DNA of 48,938 bases from Lachnospiraceae bacterium (lineage in GTDB: Bacteria > Bacillota > Clostridia > Lachnospirales > Lachnospiraceae). A model generated the notes under the pieces. It did not search any database, was not told the origin of the DNA, and worked only from the letters and a program-made list of their open reading frames with translations. Within the stretch, counting starts at the first letter, position 1, and each line of letters opens with the position of its first letter. The translations under genes and the position numbers were made by a program. Of the stretch, positions 7,904-17,005 are shown piece by piece. Location: positions 1 through 48,938 of the forward strand of contig VSNH01000010.1 in NCBI GenBank assembly GCA_009774215.1, given 5' to 3'.

Positions 7904-8804
7904 TTCGAAGTCAAGAACCTTATATAAAGCCGGCTGGGTCAGAGTGGACGGCGAAGAGAAATGCGTGATAGACAGTAACAGCATTGTGGCGGAACGCATC
8001 GAGGAGTGGGAGAACATCCGAAAGGCGAACGCGGCCGCGCTGCCCGCCTTCGACGAGGAGAGCGGCGAGGGTGAGGGCGAGCCGGAGTTCGTGAGCGGTA
8101 TCGAGGGAGAGGAGCTTGACGCTCTCTTTACGGGCGGCGAAGGCGGCGGCAATGTGATTAAGGCCGGCGATGCGGCAGAACCGGATTTTGATGAACTGAA
8201 AGCGGAGGCCGAAGCGGAGGCGGAGCATATCATAGCGGAGGCGAGAGCGCAGGCTCTCGAGATTGAAACGCAGGCCAGGCGTGACGCCGAGATAGGGCGT
8301 GCCAATGCCGTTGAGGAAGGCACGAGGCAGGGCTATGACGAAGGATATGCCAGAGGCATGGCCGAAGTGGACGGCATGAAGCAGGAGCTGGCGGAACGGA
8401 AACGACAGCTTGAGGCGGAGTTTGACGAGCTTTTGGAGGATCTGGAGCCGCGGTTTATCGAGACCATCACCGATATTTACAGCCATATCTTTGGCGTGGA
8501 TTTGATGGATAACAGGGACATTCTGGTGCATTTGATTGATTCCACTCTGCGGAAGGTGGAGAGCAGCAGAACTTTTATTGTGCATGTGTCGGCGGAGGAT
8601 TACCCCCATGTCAATATGCAGAAGCAGGCGCTCTTGGAGGGTGCAGTGGCGGGCAGGGGAATCATCGAGATCATCGAGGATATTGCGCTTGGCAAGGGCG
8701 ACTGCCTGATTGAGACGGACGGCGGCATCTTTGACTGCGGCGTGGGCACGCAGCTGGAAGAGCTCACGAAAAAATTACGAGTGTTATCCTATGAAAAAGT
8801 TTAG
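7896..8804 (+). CDS. fliH: Flagellar export ATPase regulator FliH
   Basis: FliH binds and restrains the FliI export ATPase and guides it to the export gate. The 302-residue protein has an acidic N-terminal half, a long Ala/Glu/Arg-rich coiled coil (residues about 105-150), GxxxG-like spacing in the GYDEGYARGMAEV stretch, and a C-terminal FliI-binding domain ending in an IETDGGIFDCGVGTQLEEL motif typical of FliH/HrpE. I choose TTG 7896 as start because GGAGGTGA, fully complementary to the 16S tail, lies 8 nt before it. This overlaps fliG by 8 bases. An upstream ATG at 7851 would give an atypical extension. Confidence 0.93.
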   Translation: MFNSKSRTLYKAGWVRVDGEEKCVIDSNSIVAERIEEWENIRKANAAALPAFDEESGEGEGEPEFVSGIEGEELDALFTGGEGGGNVIKAGDAAEPDFDELKAEAEAEAEHIIAEARAQALEIETQARRDAEIGRANAVEEGTRQGYDEGYARGMAEVDGMKQELAERKRQLEAEFDELLEDLEPRFIETITDIYSHIFGVDLMDNRDILVHLIDSTLRKVESSRTFIVHVSAEDYPHVNMQKQALLEGAVAGRGIIEIIEDIALGKGDCLIETDGGIFDCGVGTQLEELTKKLRVLSYEKV

Positions 8805-8828
8805 ATTTTCGGCAGGAAGAAGCGTCGG

Positions 8829-10148
8829 ATGAATACAGCGATCAACTACTTTAAATACAGCAGCATAATGGATGATACCTTTTTTAAGAAAAAGGGCAGA
8901 GTGGAAAACGTGGTGGGACTTACCATCGAGTCGGCCGGGCCGGAGGCGAAGCTGGGCGATCTGTGTATCATCTACCCCGTGGGGGAGGAGTACCCGCCGA
9001 TCACGGCGGAGGTGGTAGGATTTAAGGACAGACGCACGATTTTGATGCCCTGTGACAACACCGACGGGATCGGGCTTGGATGTATCGTGGAGAACACGGG
9101 CAACCCTCTGACGGTGCCGGTGAGCGAAGACCTTCTCGGAAAGGTGCTGGACGGTCTTGGCAGGATTGACGGTGAGTATATGCCGGGCGTGCCTTACAGC
9201 GTAGAGGCGCAGCCGCCGGATGCCATGAGCCGGAAGATCATCGCGGATGTGCTGCCTCTTGGCGTGAAAGCCATAGACGGCCTGATGACGGTTGGAAAGG
9301 GTCAGCGTATCGGTATTTTTGCAGGTTCCGGTGTGGGAAAATCCACACTGATGGGCATGTTTGCGCGCAATACGAAGGCGGATATCAATGTGATCGCCCT
9401 GATCGGTGAGCGCGGCAGAGAGGTGCGGGAGTTTGTGGAGCGCGACCTCGGAGAAGAGGGGATGCGTCGCTCTGTGGTGGTGGTGGCCACCTCGGACAGA
9501 TCGGCCCTTGAGAGAAACAAGGCGGCGAAGACAGCCTGCGCGATCGCGGAATATTTCAGGGATCAGGGGAAGGATGTACTTTTGATGATGGACTCCCTGA
9601 CCCGTTTTTCCATGGCGCAGAGAGAGATCGGTCTGGCCAGCGGAGAACCGCCGGTATCGAGGGGGTATCCGCCCAGCGTGTACTCGGAGATGCCCAGGCT
9701 TTTGGAGCGGGCGGGCTGTGCGGCTGTAGGTTCGATCACCGGACTGTACACGGTGCTGGTGGACGGCGACGATATGAACGAGCCGATCACGGATACGGCA
9801 AGAAGTATTCTGGACGGTCATATCATGTTGAACAGGAAGCTGGCGCATCAGAATCATTATCCGGCGATCGACGTATTGCAGAGTATATCCAGATGCATGA
9901 GCCAGATTGTGGATAAGGAGCATAAATCCCTTGCGGGCAGGCTTAAAAATGTGCTCGCCACCTACAATGAGGCGGAGGATCTGATTAACATAGGCGCTTA
10001 CAAGAGCGGCAGCAACAAAAACATCGACTACGCCATCGAGAAGATCGAGGCGGTGAACGAGTTCTTGATGCAGGATGTGGATTCAAAATATGATTATGAG
10101 GAAGCCGTGGATATGCTGCGGGAGCTTTTCGCGGAAGCGGAGGCGTAA
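8829..10148 (+). CDS. fliI: Flagellum-specific export ATPase FliI
   Basis: A hexameric ATPase of the flagellar type III export apparatus that helps unfold and feed substrates. The 439-residue protein shows the Walker A motif AGSGVGKST (165-173), the Walker B strand DVLLMMDSLTRF and the family motif PPSVYSEMPRLLERAG. The N-terminal beta barrel and C-terminal helical domain complete the F1-beta-like layout. A GGAAGAAG site lies just upstream of ATG. Confidence 0.98.
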   Translation: MNTAINYFKYSSIMDDTFFKKKGRVENVVGLTIESAGPEAKLGDLCIIYPVGEEYPPITAEVVGFKDRRTILMPCDNTDGIGLGCIVENTGNPLTVPVSEDLLGKVLDGLGRIDGEYMPGVPYSVEAQPPDAMSRKIIADVLPLGVKAIDGLMTVGKGQRIGIFAGSGVGKSTLMGMFARNTKADINVIALIGERGREVREFVERDLGEEGMRRSVVVVATSDRSALERNKAAKTACAIAEYFRDQGKDVLLMMDSLTRFSMAQREIGLASGEPPVSRGYPPSVYSEMPRLLERAGCAAVGSITGLYTVLVDGDDMNEPITDTARSILDGHIMLNRKLAHQNHYPAIDVLQSISRCMSQIVDKEHKSLAGRLKNVLATYNEAEDLINIGAYKSGSNKNIDYAIEKIEAVNEFLMQDVDSKYDYEEAVDMLRELFAEAEA

Positions 10149-10197
10149 CAGGAAAGCCGCAGGCTGAGCTGTTAAGCGGAGTAAGGAGTGACCTGCC

Positions 10198-10695
10198 ATG
10201 GCGAAATTCAGATACAGGATGCAGAGCATTCTGAATATCAAGTATCAGCTTGAGACGCAGGCGAAGATAGAGGTCGGCCGGGCGCAGATGCGGCTGAATG
10301 AGGAGCAGGAGAAGCGGCAGATGCTGATCGACCGCAAGGAGGCCTATATGGAGGAAGGCCGCCGGATGCGGAAGAAGGCGCTGCGTGCGACCGATCTGCG
10401 GGATAACCGCAACGCCGTGCTCATCATGGATGAAATGATCGCGGTGCAGGAGCTTGAAGTGCGGAAAGCGGAGGAGGCGCTGGAAAAGGCGCGGGAGAAG
10501 CTGACGGCGGTCATGCAGGAGCGCAAGATGCACGAAAAGCTCAAGGAGAAGGCCCTGCTCCAATTTTTGGAAGAAGAGAAAGCGGCCGAGTTCAAGGTGG
10601 TGGACGAACTGACGAGCTACACCTACGGGCAGCGTGGAAAGGAAAATGGGAATGGCAGCAGAAGCGACGAATATGGGTATGGAACCCCCCATTGA
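10198..10695 (+). CDS. fliJ: Flagellar export chaperone FliJ
   Basis: FliJ is the coiled-coil stalk of the FliI ATPase ring and contacts FlhA. The 165-residue protein is almost all charged heptad helix, starting with the typical FliJ sequence AKFRYRMQSILNIKYQLE and continuing as coiled coil to about residue 140. It is somewhat longer than the usual ~147 residues. The last ~20 residues (GKENGNGSRSDEYGYGTPH) are low complexity and overlap the next gene by 44 bases in another frame. Confidence 0.93.
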   Translation: MAKFRYRMQSILNIKYQLETQAKIEVGRAQMRLNEEQEKRQMLIDRKEAYMEEGRRMRKKALRATDLRDNRNAVLIMDEMIAVQELEVRKAEEALEKAREKLTAVMQERKMHEKLKEKALLQFLEEEKAAEFKVVDELTSYTYGQRGKENGNGSRSDEYGYGTPH

Positions 10696-11536
10696 TAAAA
10701 AAGCGGAAAAAAAGAGATTAAAGGAAGAGCGGGGCAAGATCAAAGCGGATCAGAAGGCCCAGAAAAAGGAGGCCAAGCAGCGCGCCAAGGAAATATCGGA
10801 GCAGGAGGCGCAGCTTGACGACGATGAGGGCGGCGGTATCTCCGTCTTTTTAGTAACAGTCGTTATTGTAATTATCTGGGTGGCGATTCTCTGCCTCTTA
10901 ATCAAACTGGATGTGGGCGGCTTCGGCTCCGGGGTGCTTGCTCCGGTGCTCAAGGATGTGCCTGTGATCAATAAGATTCTGCCGGTGGATTCCACGGTCA
11001 CTACCGATGATGGGGAGTCCTACGGCGGCTACACCAGCCTGCGGGAAGCGGTGGACTATATCAAGGAGCTGGAGCTGCAGCTGGAGGACGCGCAGGCGGC
11101 AAGCAGCGTGGATTCCGAGGAGCTGACGGAGCTTCGGGCCGAGATTGAGCGTCTGCAGACGTTCGAGGATGCGCAGGTAGAGTTTGAACGCATCAAGACC
11201 GAGTTTTACGAGGAAGTGGTCTACGCCGAGAACGGGCCGGGGCCGGAGGAGTACCAGAAGTATTACGAGAACATAGACCCTACCGCGGCGGAGTATCTGT
11301 ATAAGCAAGTGGTGCAGCAGTTGGAGACGGATGCGCAGATTCAGGATTATGCGCAGGCATATGCGGAGATGGAGGCCGAACAGGCTGCCGGCATTTTTGA
11401 GGCCATGACTGACGATCTGGATCTGGCGGCCAAGATACTGAGCCAGATGAAGCCGACGGACAGGGGCGAGATTTTGGGAGCGATGGACGCGGATACGGCG
11501 GCCAGAATCACCAGGATCATGGATCCCGACAATTGA
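10652..11536 (+). CDS. MotE/YlxF-like protein with MgtE N-terminal-type domain
   Basis: A 294-residue membrane protein with a Lys/Glu-rich cytoplasmic N-terminus (KKAEKKRLKEERGKIK), one membrane helix near residues 65-88 (VFLVTVVIVIIWVAILCLL), a coiled coil, and a C-terminal repeat domain resembling the MgtE intracellular N domain (LAAKILSQMKPTDRGEILGA). This layout matches YlxF/MotE proteins encoded between fliJ and fliK in other species; MotE supports stator and chaperone function in Rhizobium. ATG 10652 has AAAGGA 8 nt upstream; starts at 10634 and 10646 are in frame but worse placed. The exact role in Clostridia is not known. Confidence 0.85.
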   Translation: MAAEATNMGMEPPIDKKAEKKRLKEERGKIKADQKAQKKEAKQRAKEISEQEAQLDDDEGGGISVFLVTVVIVIIWVAILCLLIKLDVGGFGSGVLAPVLKDVPVINKILPVDSTVTTDDGESYGGYTSLREAVDYIKELELQLEDAQAASSVDSEELTELRAEIERLQTFEDAQVEFERIKTEFYEEVVYAENGPGPEEYQKYYENIDPTAAEYLYKQVVQQLETDAQIQDYAQAYAEMEAEQAAGIFEAMTDDLDLAAKILSQMKPTDRGEILGAMDADTAARITRIMDPDN

Positions 11537-11586
11537 GATTTTTAAATTCTATAGCAAACAGCTTTATATGAAGCGGAGAAATGCCG

Positions 11587-11707
11587 ATATATACCATGTA
11601 GCGGATGCGTTTTATCCATTACATGTGTTATATATATGCGCAGGAATGCACAGGGTAGATGACTGCTTCGCAGTCTGCATTCCGCGCGGCGGACAGGAAA
11701 CCTGTCC
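11587..11707 (+). repeat. Structured intergenic element before fliK
   Basis: The 227-base gap holds three hairpins. A long stem pairs ATATATAC and CATGTA (11587-11600) with TACATG and TTATATAT (from 11620), with inner GGAT/ATCC. A second pairs GGAATGCA (11643-11650) with TGCATTCC (11676-11683) around GACTGC/GCAGTC. A third is GGACAGG/CCTGTCC (11691-11707). The order, and the GGAATGC hairpin in place of GGAGAATGCC, suggest a diverged relative of element A, but primary sequence does not align well. Confidence 0.55.
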
Positions 11708-11763
11708 GATTATAATTTAATTTCAGTACCTTGAAAACTACAGAAAGGAGGAAAGAGCAAGGA

Positions 11764-13278
11764 ATGACGGTAAACAATGTAAACGCCCTGTCGTCTTTTG
11801 GGACGGTACAGGGAAGTCAGGCATCCGGGAAGCCGGAGGAAGTCGTGCAGGAACGCTTTGATAAGCTCATGAACAAGATGAGCGATCAGCTCACCAGCCT
11901 GCAGAAAGCGCAGGCAGGAAGTTCTGTGGCAGCCACGGCGCCGAAGCAGGTGGCGGCGGAGAGTGTGAAGAGCGCGCAGGAAACCGCACAGCCGAAGGAT
12001 GCGCTCAGACAGGACGGCGCAGCCGAAGCGCAGAAGCCGGGAGAGGCGGCCGCGGATGATGCGGCGGGCACGGCGGAGCGGGATGGCAACGGCATGACGA
12101 CCGAGGCGAAGGATGTGCAGACACAGGATACCGAGACACAGGAAACTGTGGAGAAGGCGGCCGAAGAGCTTGTCGGTGAGATCGCCGATGTGATGGACAT
12201 TCCGCTGGAGAAGGTGGAAGAAGCCATGGAAGTTTTAGGACTCACAGCGGTGGATCTTTTTGATCCGGCGAATTTGAAACAGCTGTTATTGAATCTGGCA
12301 GACAATACGGATGAACTGGCTTTGGTCACAGACGGGACGCTCTACGGCAATTTGCAGGAGCTTTTCCAGGCGGTAAACGAGACGCTCGGAGCGCTGCAGG
12401 AGGAATTGGGACTGAGCGCTGAGGAGCTTGAGGCCCTGATGGCGCAGATGAGCGCGGCGGAGAAATCTGTAGAAGCGGAAGAGCCTGTACTTACCATACC
12501 GGGCACAGAGGAGCCGGAGGTGAGCGTGGAGGGCATGAAGGATTATGCGGTATCCGTGCAGAAGGACGGCGGCACCGTACAGATCAAGGTGACGGTTGAC
12601 GATGCCAGCGGCGAGAAACATGTCAGCGAGCAGGTCACGGACACCGGAAAGCCTGAGACCACTCCTGTTTTGAAGAAGGAGTCGGCGGACACGGGACATC
12701 AGGGAGAGGAGCACGCGGCGGGAAACAATGCGGGCAGCGCTTTCTTACAGAACCTGACGGGACGCATGGAAGAAGTGGAAGCGCCGGCGGAGCGGCCGGT
12801 ATACACGCAGCCCGAGGCGAATCAGATCATGGATCAGATCGTGGAGTACATGAAGTTTAATATCAAGCCCGAGACGCAGGAGATGGAGATGCAGTTACAT
12901 CCCGCAAGTCTGGGTACGGTGCATGTACAGATCGCGGCGAAGGACGGTGCTATCACAGCACAGTTTGCGGCACAGAACGAGACGGTGAAGGCGGTTTTGG
13001 AAACCCAGATGATTCAGCTTAAGGAGCAGTTTGAAGAGCAGGGCATCAAGGTGGAGGCCGTGGAAGTCACAGTGGCAAATCACGCTTACGGCGAGCAGTT
13101 TGGCGGCGAGCGGGATGCGGCGGATCAAAACGGCGAAAATGCGAAGAAGGGTGCGAGAAGAATCAACCTGAATCTCGACGAGATCGAAGAGGAAGGCATG
13201 GAGGAGCTCGACGATTCGGAGCGGATCGCGGTGGAGATGATGCAGGCAAACGGCAATACGGTGGACTATACCGCGTAG
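11764..13278 (+). CDS. fliK: Flagellar hook-length control protein FliK
   Basis: FliK measures hook length and switches export specificity through FlhB. The 504-residue protein has a low-complexity Ala/Glu/Gln-rich N-terminal and central part that acts as ruler, and a compact C-terminal Flg_hook domain beginning MEMQLHPASLGTVHVQIAA and containing TVKAVLETQMIQLKEQFEEQG. ATG 11764 is preferred: AAGGAGG lies 12 nt upstream and CAAGGA directly before it. A TTG at 11731 would put that ribosome site inside the coding region. The variable part is long compared with many Firmicutes homologues. Confidence 0.93.
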   Translation: MTVNNVNALSSFGTVQGSQASGKPEEVVQERFDKLMNKMSDQLTSLQKAQAGSSVAATAPKQVAAESVKSAQETAQPKDALRQDGAAEAQKPGEAAADDAAGTAERDGNGMTTEAKDVQTQDTETQETVEKAAEELVGEIADVMDIPLEKVEEAMEVLGLTAVDLFDPANLKQLLLNLADNTDELALVTDGTLYGNLQELFQAVNETLGALQEELGLSAEELEALMAQMSAAEKSVEAEEPVLTIPGTEEPEVSVEGMKDYAVSVQKDGGTVQIKVTVDDASGEKHVSEQVTDTGKPETTPVLKKESADTGHQGEEHAAGNNAGSAFLQNLTGRMEEVEAPAERPVYTQPEANQIMDQIVEYMKFNIKPETQEMEMQLHPASLGTVHVQIAAKDGAITAQFAAQNETVKAVLETQMIQLKEQFEEQGIKVEAVEVTVANHAYGEQFGGERDAADQNGENAKKGARRINLNLDEIEEEGMEELDDSERIAVEMMQANGNTVDYTA

Positions 13279-13321
13279 AGAATTGAGCAGCTGCAGTTAT
13301 TGTGCAGTTAACGTGTGGTAT

Positions 13322-13483
13322 AGGTCGAAGCATTTACTGCTGAGACCGTAAGAATATGATTCAGCAATGCAAAATCCCATCGCTGAAAGCGGTTCTAAGC
13401 GCCAGTGGCGCTTGTTTAGAACGGACCGGAGCGGAGACTTTAAGATGGATTTTGCATCATAACTGCGAGAGAATCGAGCAGTT
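13322..13483 (+). repeat. Structured element family II, copy 1 (before flgD)
   Basis: A hairpin GGTC-GAA-GCA/TGC-TGA-GACC (13323-13347) is followed by a long stem (TGCAAAATCC from 13368 with GGATTTTGCA to 13456, one bulge). Inside this is GTTCTAAGCGCC/GGCGC..TTAGAAC (13392-13422). A final hairpin pairs AACTGC with GCAGTT (13461-13483). The first and last hairpins recur at 36170-36246 before fliA. This fills most of the 223-base fliK-flgD gap. Confidence 0.6.
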
Positions 13484-13501
13484 TATGAAAGGAGTGAAAG
13501 T

Positions 13502-14203
13502 ATGGGAGTAGTACAGAAAGTAGAAAACGGCAAGTTCGTGGAATCCAATTCCGCAGCGTCCATCGCGGAGGAAAAGAAGAGGGCGCAGGCCAGCAATACA
13601 CTGGATAAGGACGCTTTCCTACAGCTTCTGGTGGCGCAGATGAAATATCAGGATCCGCTGGAGCCCACCTCCAACACAGAGTATATTTCCCAGTACGCGA
13701 CCTTCTCGGAATTAGAGCAGATGCAGAACATGAGCGCATCCATGGATCTTTTCCGGGCGTCAAGCTTAGTGGGCGAGACCGTGCTCTTGAAGGTGAAGGA
13801 TTCTCAGGGAAGAGAGACGACCGTGCAGGGTAACGTAGATTACGTGGTCTATGAGAAGAATAAGGCATATTTGTCCGTGAACGGCGACCTTTATTCTATG
13901 GACGATCTGGATACGGTGGCTGATCCTACCTACCTTGAGGCATACAAGCTGGGGGCGGATTTCCTGAATATCTTAAACAAGCTTCCCGAGATCGAGCATC
14001 TGTCTCTTGCGGATCGTGATAAGGTGGAGAAGCTGGATAAAATGTATTCGGGCATGAACGACTACCAGAAGAGCTTCTTAACTGACGAACAGGTAGAGCT
14101 GATGAAGAAATACGTGAAGAAGATGAAGGACATGGTGGCATCCGCTGAAAACAAGGGCGATGATGACGGCGGCGACGACGACGGTGACGGCGACGACAAA
14201 TAA
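13502..14203 (+). CDS. flgD: Flagellar hook assembly scaffold FlgD
   Basis: FlgD caps the growing hook and is shed when the hook is complete. The conserved N-terminal region (residues 35-80) contains LDKDAFLQLLVAQMKYQDPL and TEYISQYATFSELEQMQ. A short beta region follows (SLVGETVLLKVKDSQGRE). The 233-residue protein then has a helical C-terminal stretch and an extreme acidic tail of about 16 Asp/Gly residues ending in Lys. The FlgD Ig-like module is not obvious. GAAAGGAG lies 7 nt before ATG. Confidence 0.92.
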   Translation: MGVVQKVENGKFVESNSAASIAEEKKRAQASNTLDKDAFLQLLVAQMKYQDPLEPTSNTEYISQYATFSELEQMQNMSASMDLFRASSLVGETVLLKVKDSQGRETTVQGNVDYVVYEKNKAYLSVNGDLYSMDDLDTVADPTYLEAYKLGADFLNILNKLPEIEHLSLADRDKVEKLDKMYSGMNDYQKSFLTDEQVELMKKYVKKMKDMVASAENKGDDDGGDDDGDGDDK

Positions 14204-14239
14204 GCCACAGCGGGGCGATGATCTCAGGGAGGAGAGAGT

Positions 14240-14644
14240 ATGAAGATTCAAGGCAGTTCTTTCCCTTCGATAGAGCAGCTGCAGGATCAATATTTAAAGA
14301 CAGGCAGATCCAGGGACGGAGCGCTTGCACCGGGAGGCATAAGCTTTCAGGATATTCTGTCAAAGAAGACGGACGGGTTGGGGGAGTCCGTAGAAGTCAG
14401 ATTCTCCAAACATGCGGCAAACCGCCTGACGGACAGAAATATTGAACTGACTGAGGAGCAGGTCGAACGCCTGAACTTAGGAGCGGCAAAAGCCTCGGAG
14501 AAGGGGATAAAGGAGTCATTGGTCATGGTGGATTCCCTCGCTTTTATCGTGAGTGTACCGAATCAGACGGTCATCACGGCGATGGATCAGACGGAGGCCG
14601 ATGAAAATGTATTCACTAACATAGACGGAGCGGTCATTATATAA
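14240..14644 (+). CDS. Flagellar operon protein, TIGR02530 family
   Basis: A 134-residue protein with the conserved C-terminal domain of the 'flagellar operon protein' family found only beside flgD and flgE in Firmicutes and relatives. Visible motifs are EVRFSKHAANRLTDRNIELT, then SLVMVDSLAFIVSVPNQTVI and TNIDGAVII. The N-terminal ~45 residues are variable. Family members lack a defined biochemical role; position between the hook cap and hook genes implies hook assembly. GGAGGAGAG precedes ATG. Confidence 0.85.
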   Translation: MKIQGSSFPSIEQLQDQYLKTGRSRDGALAPGGISFQDILSKKTDGLGESVEVRFSKHAANRLTDRNIELTEEQVERLNLGAAKASEKGIKESLVMVDSLAFIVSVPNQTVITAMDQTEADENVFTNIDGAVII

Positions 14645-14727
14645 GCCGGACCTTACAGGAGGCTTACCGTCCTCGACTGACAGAGAGGACAGACGGTTCC
14701 ATACAAGTTTAAGGAGGTCATTTCACT

Positions 14728-16845
14728 ATGATGAGATCACTTTTTTCTGGCGTGTCGGGCCTTAAGACCCACCAGACCAGAATGGATGTTATCGGTAACA
14801 ACATTGCAAACGTAAATACAACGGCATACAAGTCGATGAACATGGTATTCAGCGATCTGCTCTACCAGCAGACGCAGGCGGCTTCCGGCGCGAACGCGGC
14901 CACAGGGCGCGGCGGTATCAATGCCAGACAGATCGGTCTGGGCGCCAAGACATCGGCGATCAGCACAGCGATTACAAGACAGGGTTCCGCACAGTCCACG
15001 AACAATCCGTGGGATGTGATGATCACGGGCGAGGCATTCTTCATCGTGAGCAGCGGCACCGGCGGACAGAACTTCTTCACGAGAGACGGGTCCTTCACCA
15101 TCGACGGCGCGGGCAATCTGGTTATGGCGAGCAACGGATACCGCGTGATGGGGTGGCAGGTAGACCCGGATACCGGAGAGATCCTTTCCGGCCCGGTGCA
15201 GGCCCTGCAGGTTATGAACGATGAGAACATGACGGCGCCCGCGGAGGCTACCAGCATGGCTGTCGCGGCAGGTATTCTGGATAAGAACGACCCCGGCGTT
15301 CACAGCAAGGCGGGACTGGTGAGAACCCTGACCTTCTTCGACGCGAGGGGCTACTCTTACACGGCGAAGTTCAGCACACACGCGATGAGCAAGGACGGCC
15401 AGTATTACGTACAGCTTGACGACATCACGGACAGCAACGGCGTGTCCCTAAAGGATTTCTATAATGTCAGTGACATTTCGCAGATTGCGACCTTTGGAGC
15501 AGGCGGGAGCCTCGATCCGGAGACCAAGGTGTACCAGACGGCGCAGGGCGTGACGTACATTCCGTCTTATACGCCTGCGGGGGGCGGTACGGCTACGCAG
15601 GCATTCAGGGTGGATTACAGCTTTGAGGAATCCCTCAAAGATTTTGCGTCGAACCCGATCATGAAGCTTGGCGGTAATACCGTACAGGTAAAGGAAGGTA
15701 CTTTGAATGATGGCGATTCCATGCCCGCGAAGGTTACCATGACGGGAAAGGTTACCTTGACAAAGGATGTGCTCCAGAATGAATATAAGCTGACCTATGA
15801 CGATAAGGATGGGGCATACTATTATCTCCCGAACGGCGCTACTACGCCTGTGAAGCTGGCTAATGAGCCGGCGGCAGGCAGCGCGGATGTGACAAACTGG
15901 CAGACGGTGCTCAGCAAGCTGGGCGGTGCGGTTACGATTTCCGCTGATGCGGCGACAAACAAACCGCTGCTTGAGGTGAATGATGACGGCTCGGTGACAG
16001 TCACCTTTGAGGCGAAGTTTGATCAGGAAGACGATATGACCGATGCGGTTTACAATGCGCAGACTGGCAAGTTTGCGAAGACGCTGGTTTATCCCGGCGC
16101 GGACGACGCGGCGACGAAGGAGGTTATCGAGAAGGCGTACGGCTTGGTGGACGGCGATATGATTACCTACACGATCAACTACATTACGCCGGACGGCCAC
16201 GCCAGTGTGACCAAGGATGAGAAATATAACGGCAACATGCTGGTGTACGACACCAAGACCGGTAACTTCTCCTATATAGGCCAGCAGGAGCAGGACGCGG
16301 CCACCCTCGACTTCTCGGCTACTGCGACGGACATGACGGGCGCGACGGTGGATCTGGGTCATTTTTCCGACATCTCCATCGACTTTTCGACCACGACCAA
16401 CGTCAATAACGGCAAGACGTCCACGTACGGCTATGACAACGGCGACGGCACCTCAAACAACAACGGCAGCGGCCGCAAGCCCGGTTCCCTGATCGGCGTG
16501 GAGATCGGGCAGGACGGCAAGATCACGGCTTCCTACGACAACGGTCTCTCGAAGCTTCTGGGACAGATCGCGGTGGCGAAGTTCGCCAATGCGGCAGGTC
16601 TTGCGAAGGCGGGCAACAACCTCTACAAGACGACCATGAACTCCGGCGAATTCGACGGCACCGGCATGGATATCACCTCAGACGGCGAGGGTTCCATGGA
16701 ATCCGGCGTGCTGGAGATGAGTAACGTGGATCTGGCGGGCGAGTTCACCGAGATGATCACGACACAGCGTGGTTTCCAGGCGAACAGCCGTATTATCACC
16801 ACCTCCGACTCCATGCTGGAGGAGCTTGTAAATCTGAAGAGATAA
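14728..16845 (+). CDS. flgE: Flagellar hook protein FlgE
   Basis: Main subunit of the hook, the flexible joint between rod and filament. It has the N-terminal motif SLFSGVSGLKTHQTRMDVIGNNIANVNTTAYKS and C-terminal FlgE/F/G motif SNVDLAGEFTEMITTQRGFQANSRII, which form the axial core. At 705 residues it is much longer than the ~400 of enteric FlgE. The extra length lies in the middle (about residues 280-600), rich in Thr, Asp and Gly as expected for surface domains. AAGGAGG precedes ATG. A terminator follows, closing the first flagellar cluster. Confidence 0.95.
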   Translation: MMRSLFSGVSGLKTHQTRMDVIGNNIANVNTTAYKSMNMVFSDLLYQQTQAASGANAATGRGGINARQIGLGAKTSAISTAITRQGSAQSTNNPWDVMITGEAFFIVSSGTGGQNFFTRDGSFTIDGAGNLVMASNGYRVMGWQVDPDTGEILSGPVQALQVMNDENMTAPAEATSMAVAAGILDKNDPGVHSKAGLVRTLTFFDARGYSYTAKFSTHAMSKDGQYYVQLDDITDSNGVSLKDFYNVSDISQIATFGAGGSLDPETKVYQTAQGVTYIPSYTPAGGGTATQAFRVDYSFEESLKDFASNPIMKLGGNTVQVKEGTLNDGDSMPAKVTMTGKVTLTKDVLQNEYKLTYDDKDGAYYYLPNGATTPVKLANEPAAGSADVTNWQTVLSKLGGAVTISADAATNKPLLEVNDDGSVTVTFEAKFDQEDDMTDAVYNAQTGKFAKTLVYPGADDAATKEVIEKAYGLVDGDMITYTINYITPDGHASVTKDEKYNGNMLVYDTKTGNFSYIGQQEQDAATLDFSATATDMTGATVDLGHFSDISIDFSTTTNVNNGKTSTYGYDNGDGTSNNNGSGRKPGSLIGVEIGQDGKITASYDNGLSKLLGQIAVAKFANAAGLAKAGNNLYKTTMNSGEFDGTGMDITSDGEGSMESGVLEMSNVDLAGEFTEMITTQRGFQANSRIITTSDSMLEELVNLKR

Positions 16846-16877
16846 TAATTGAGGAGTTGATGCTCCTATCTATACCA

Positions 16878-16962
16878 AGGCTGTAAAAGTACAGCCTCGG
16901 TGTTTAAAAAATTAAGGAAGGGGACTGCTCCGCGAAATACCGCGGAAAGGTTCCCTTTTTTT
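16878..16962 (+). terminator. Terminator closing the flgB-flgE cluster
   Basis: A first hairpin pairs AGGCTGT (16878-16884) with ACAGCCT (16891-16897). The second pairs GGGGAC (16920-16925) with GTTCCC (16950-16955) and TCCGCG with CGCGGA, and ends in seven T (16956-16962). The second is a strong intrinsic terminator. Confidence 0.88.
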
Positions 16963-17005
16963 CGAGCACGGCGAAAGATTGGCGACAGATTGGTAAAATT
17001 TCTTT

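Noticed and set aside
8784..9923. 379-codon open frame antisense to fliI
   Set aside because: Covers the invariant ATPase motifs of fliI on the other strand; composition is that of a shadow.
11583..11590. GCCGATAT resembling a sigma-28 -10 box upstream of fliK
   Set aside because: No TAAA-type -35 at the required ~15-base spacing, and the bases are part of a stem in the structured element.
15448..16362. 304-codon open frame antisense to flgE
   Set aside because: Opposite the well-supported flgE coding region, no start signals and no motif.
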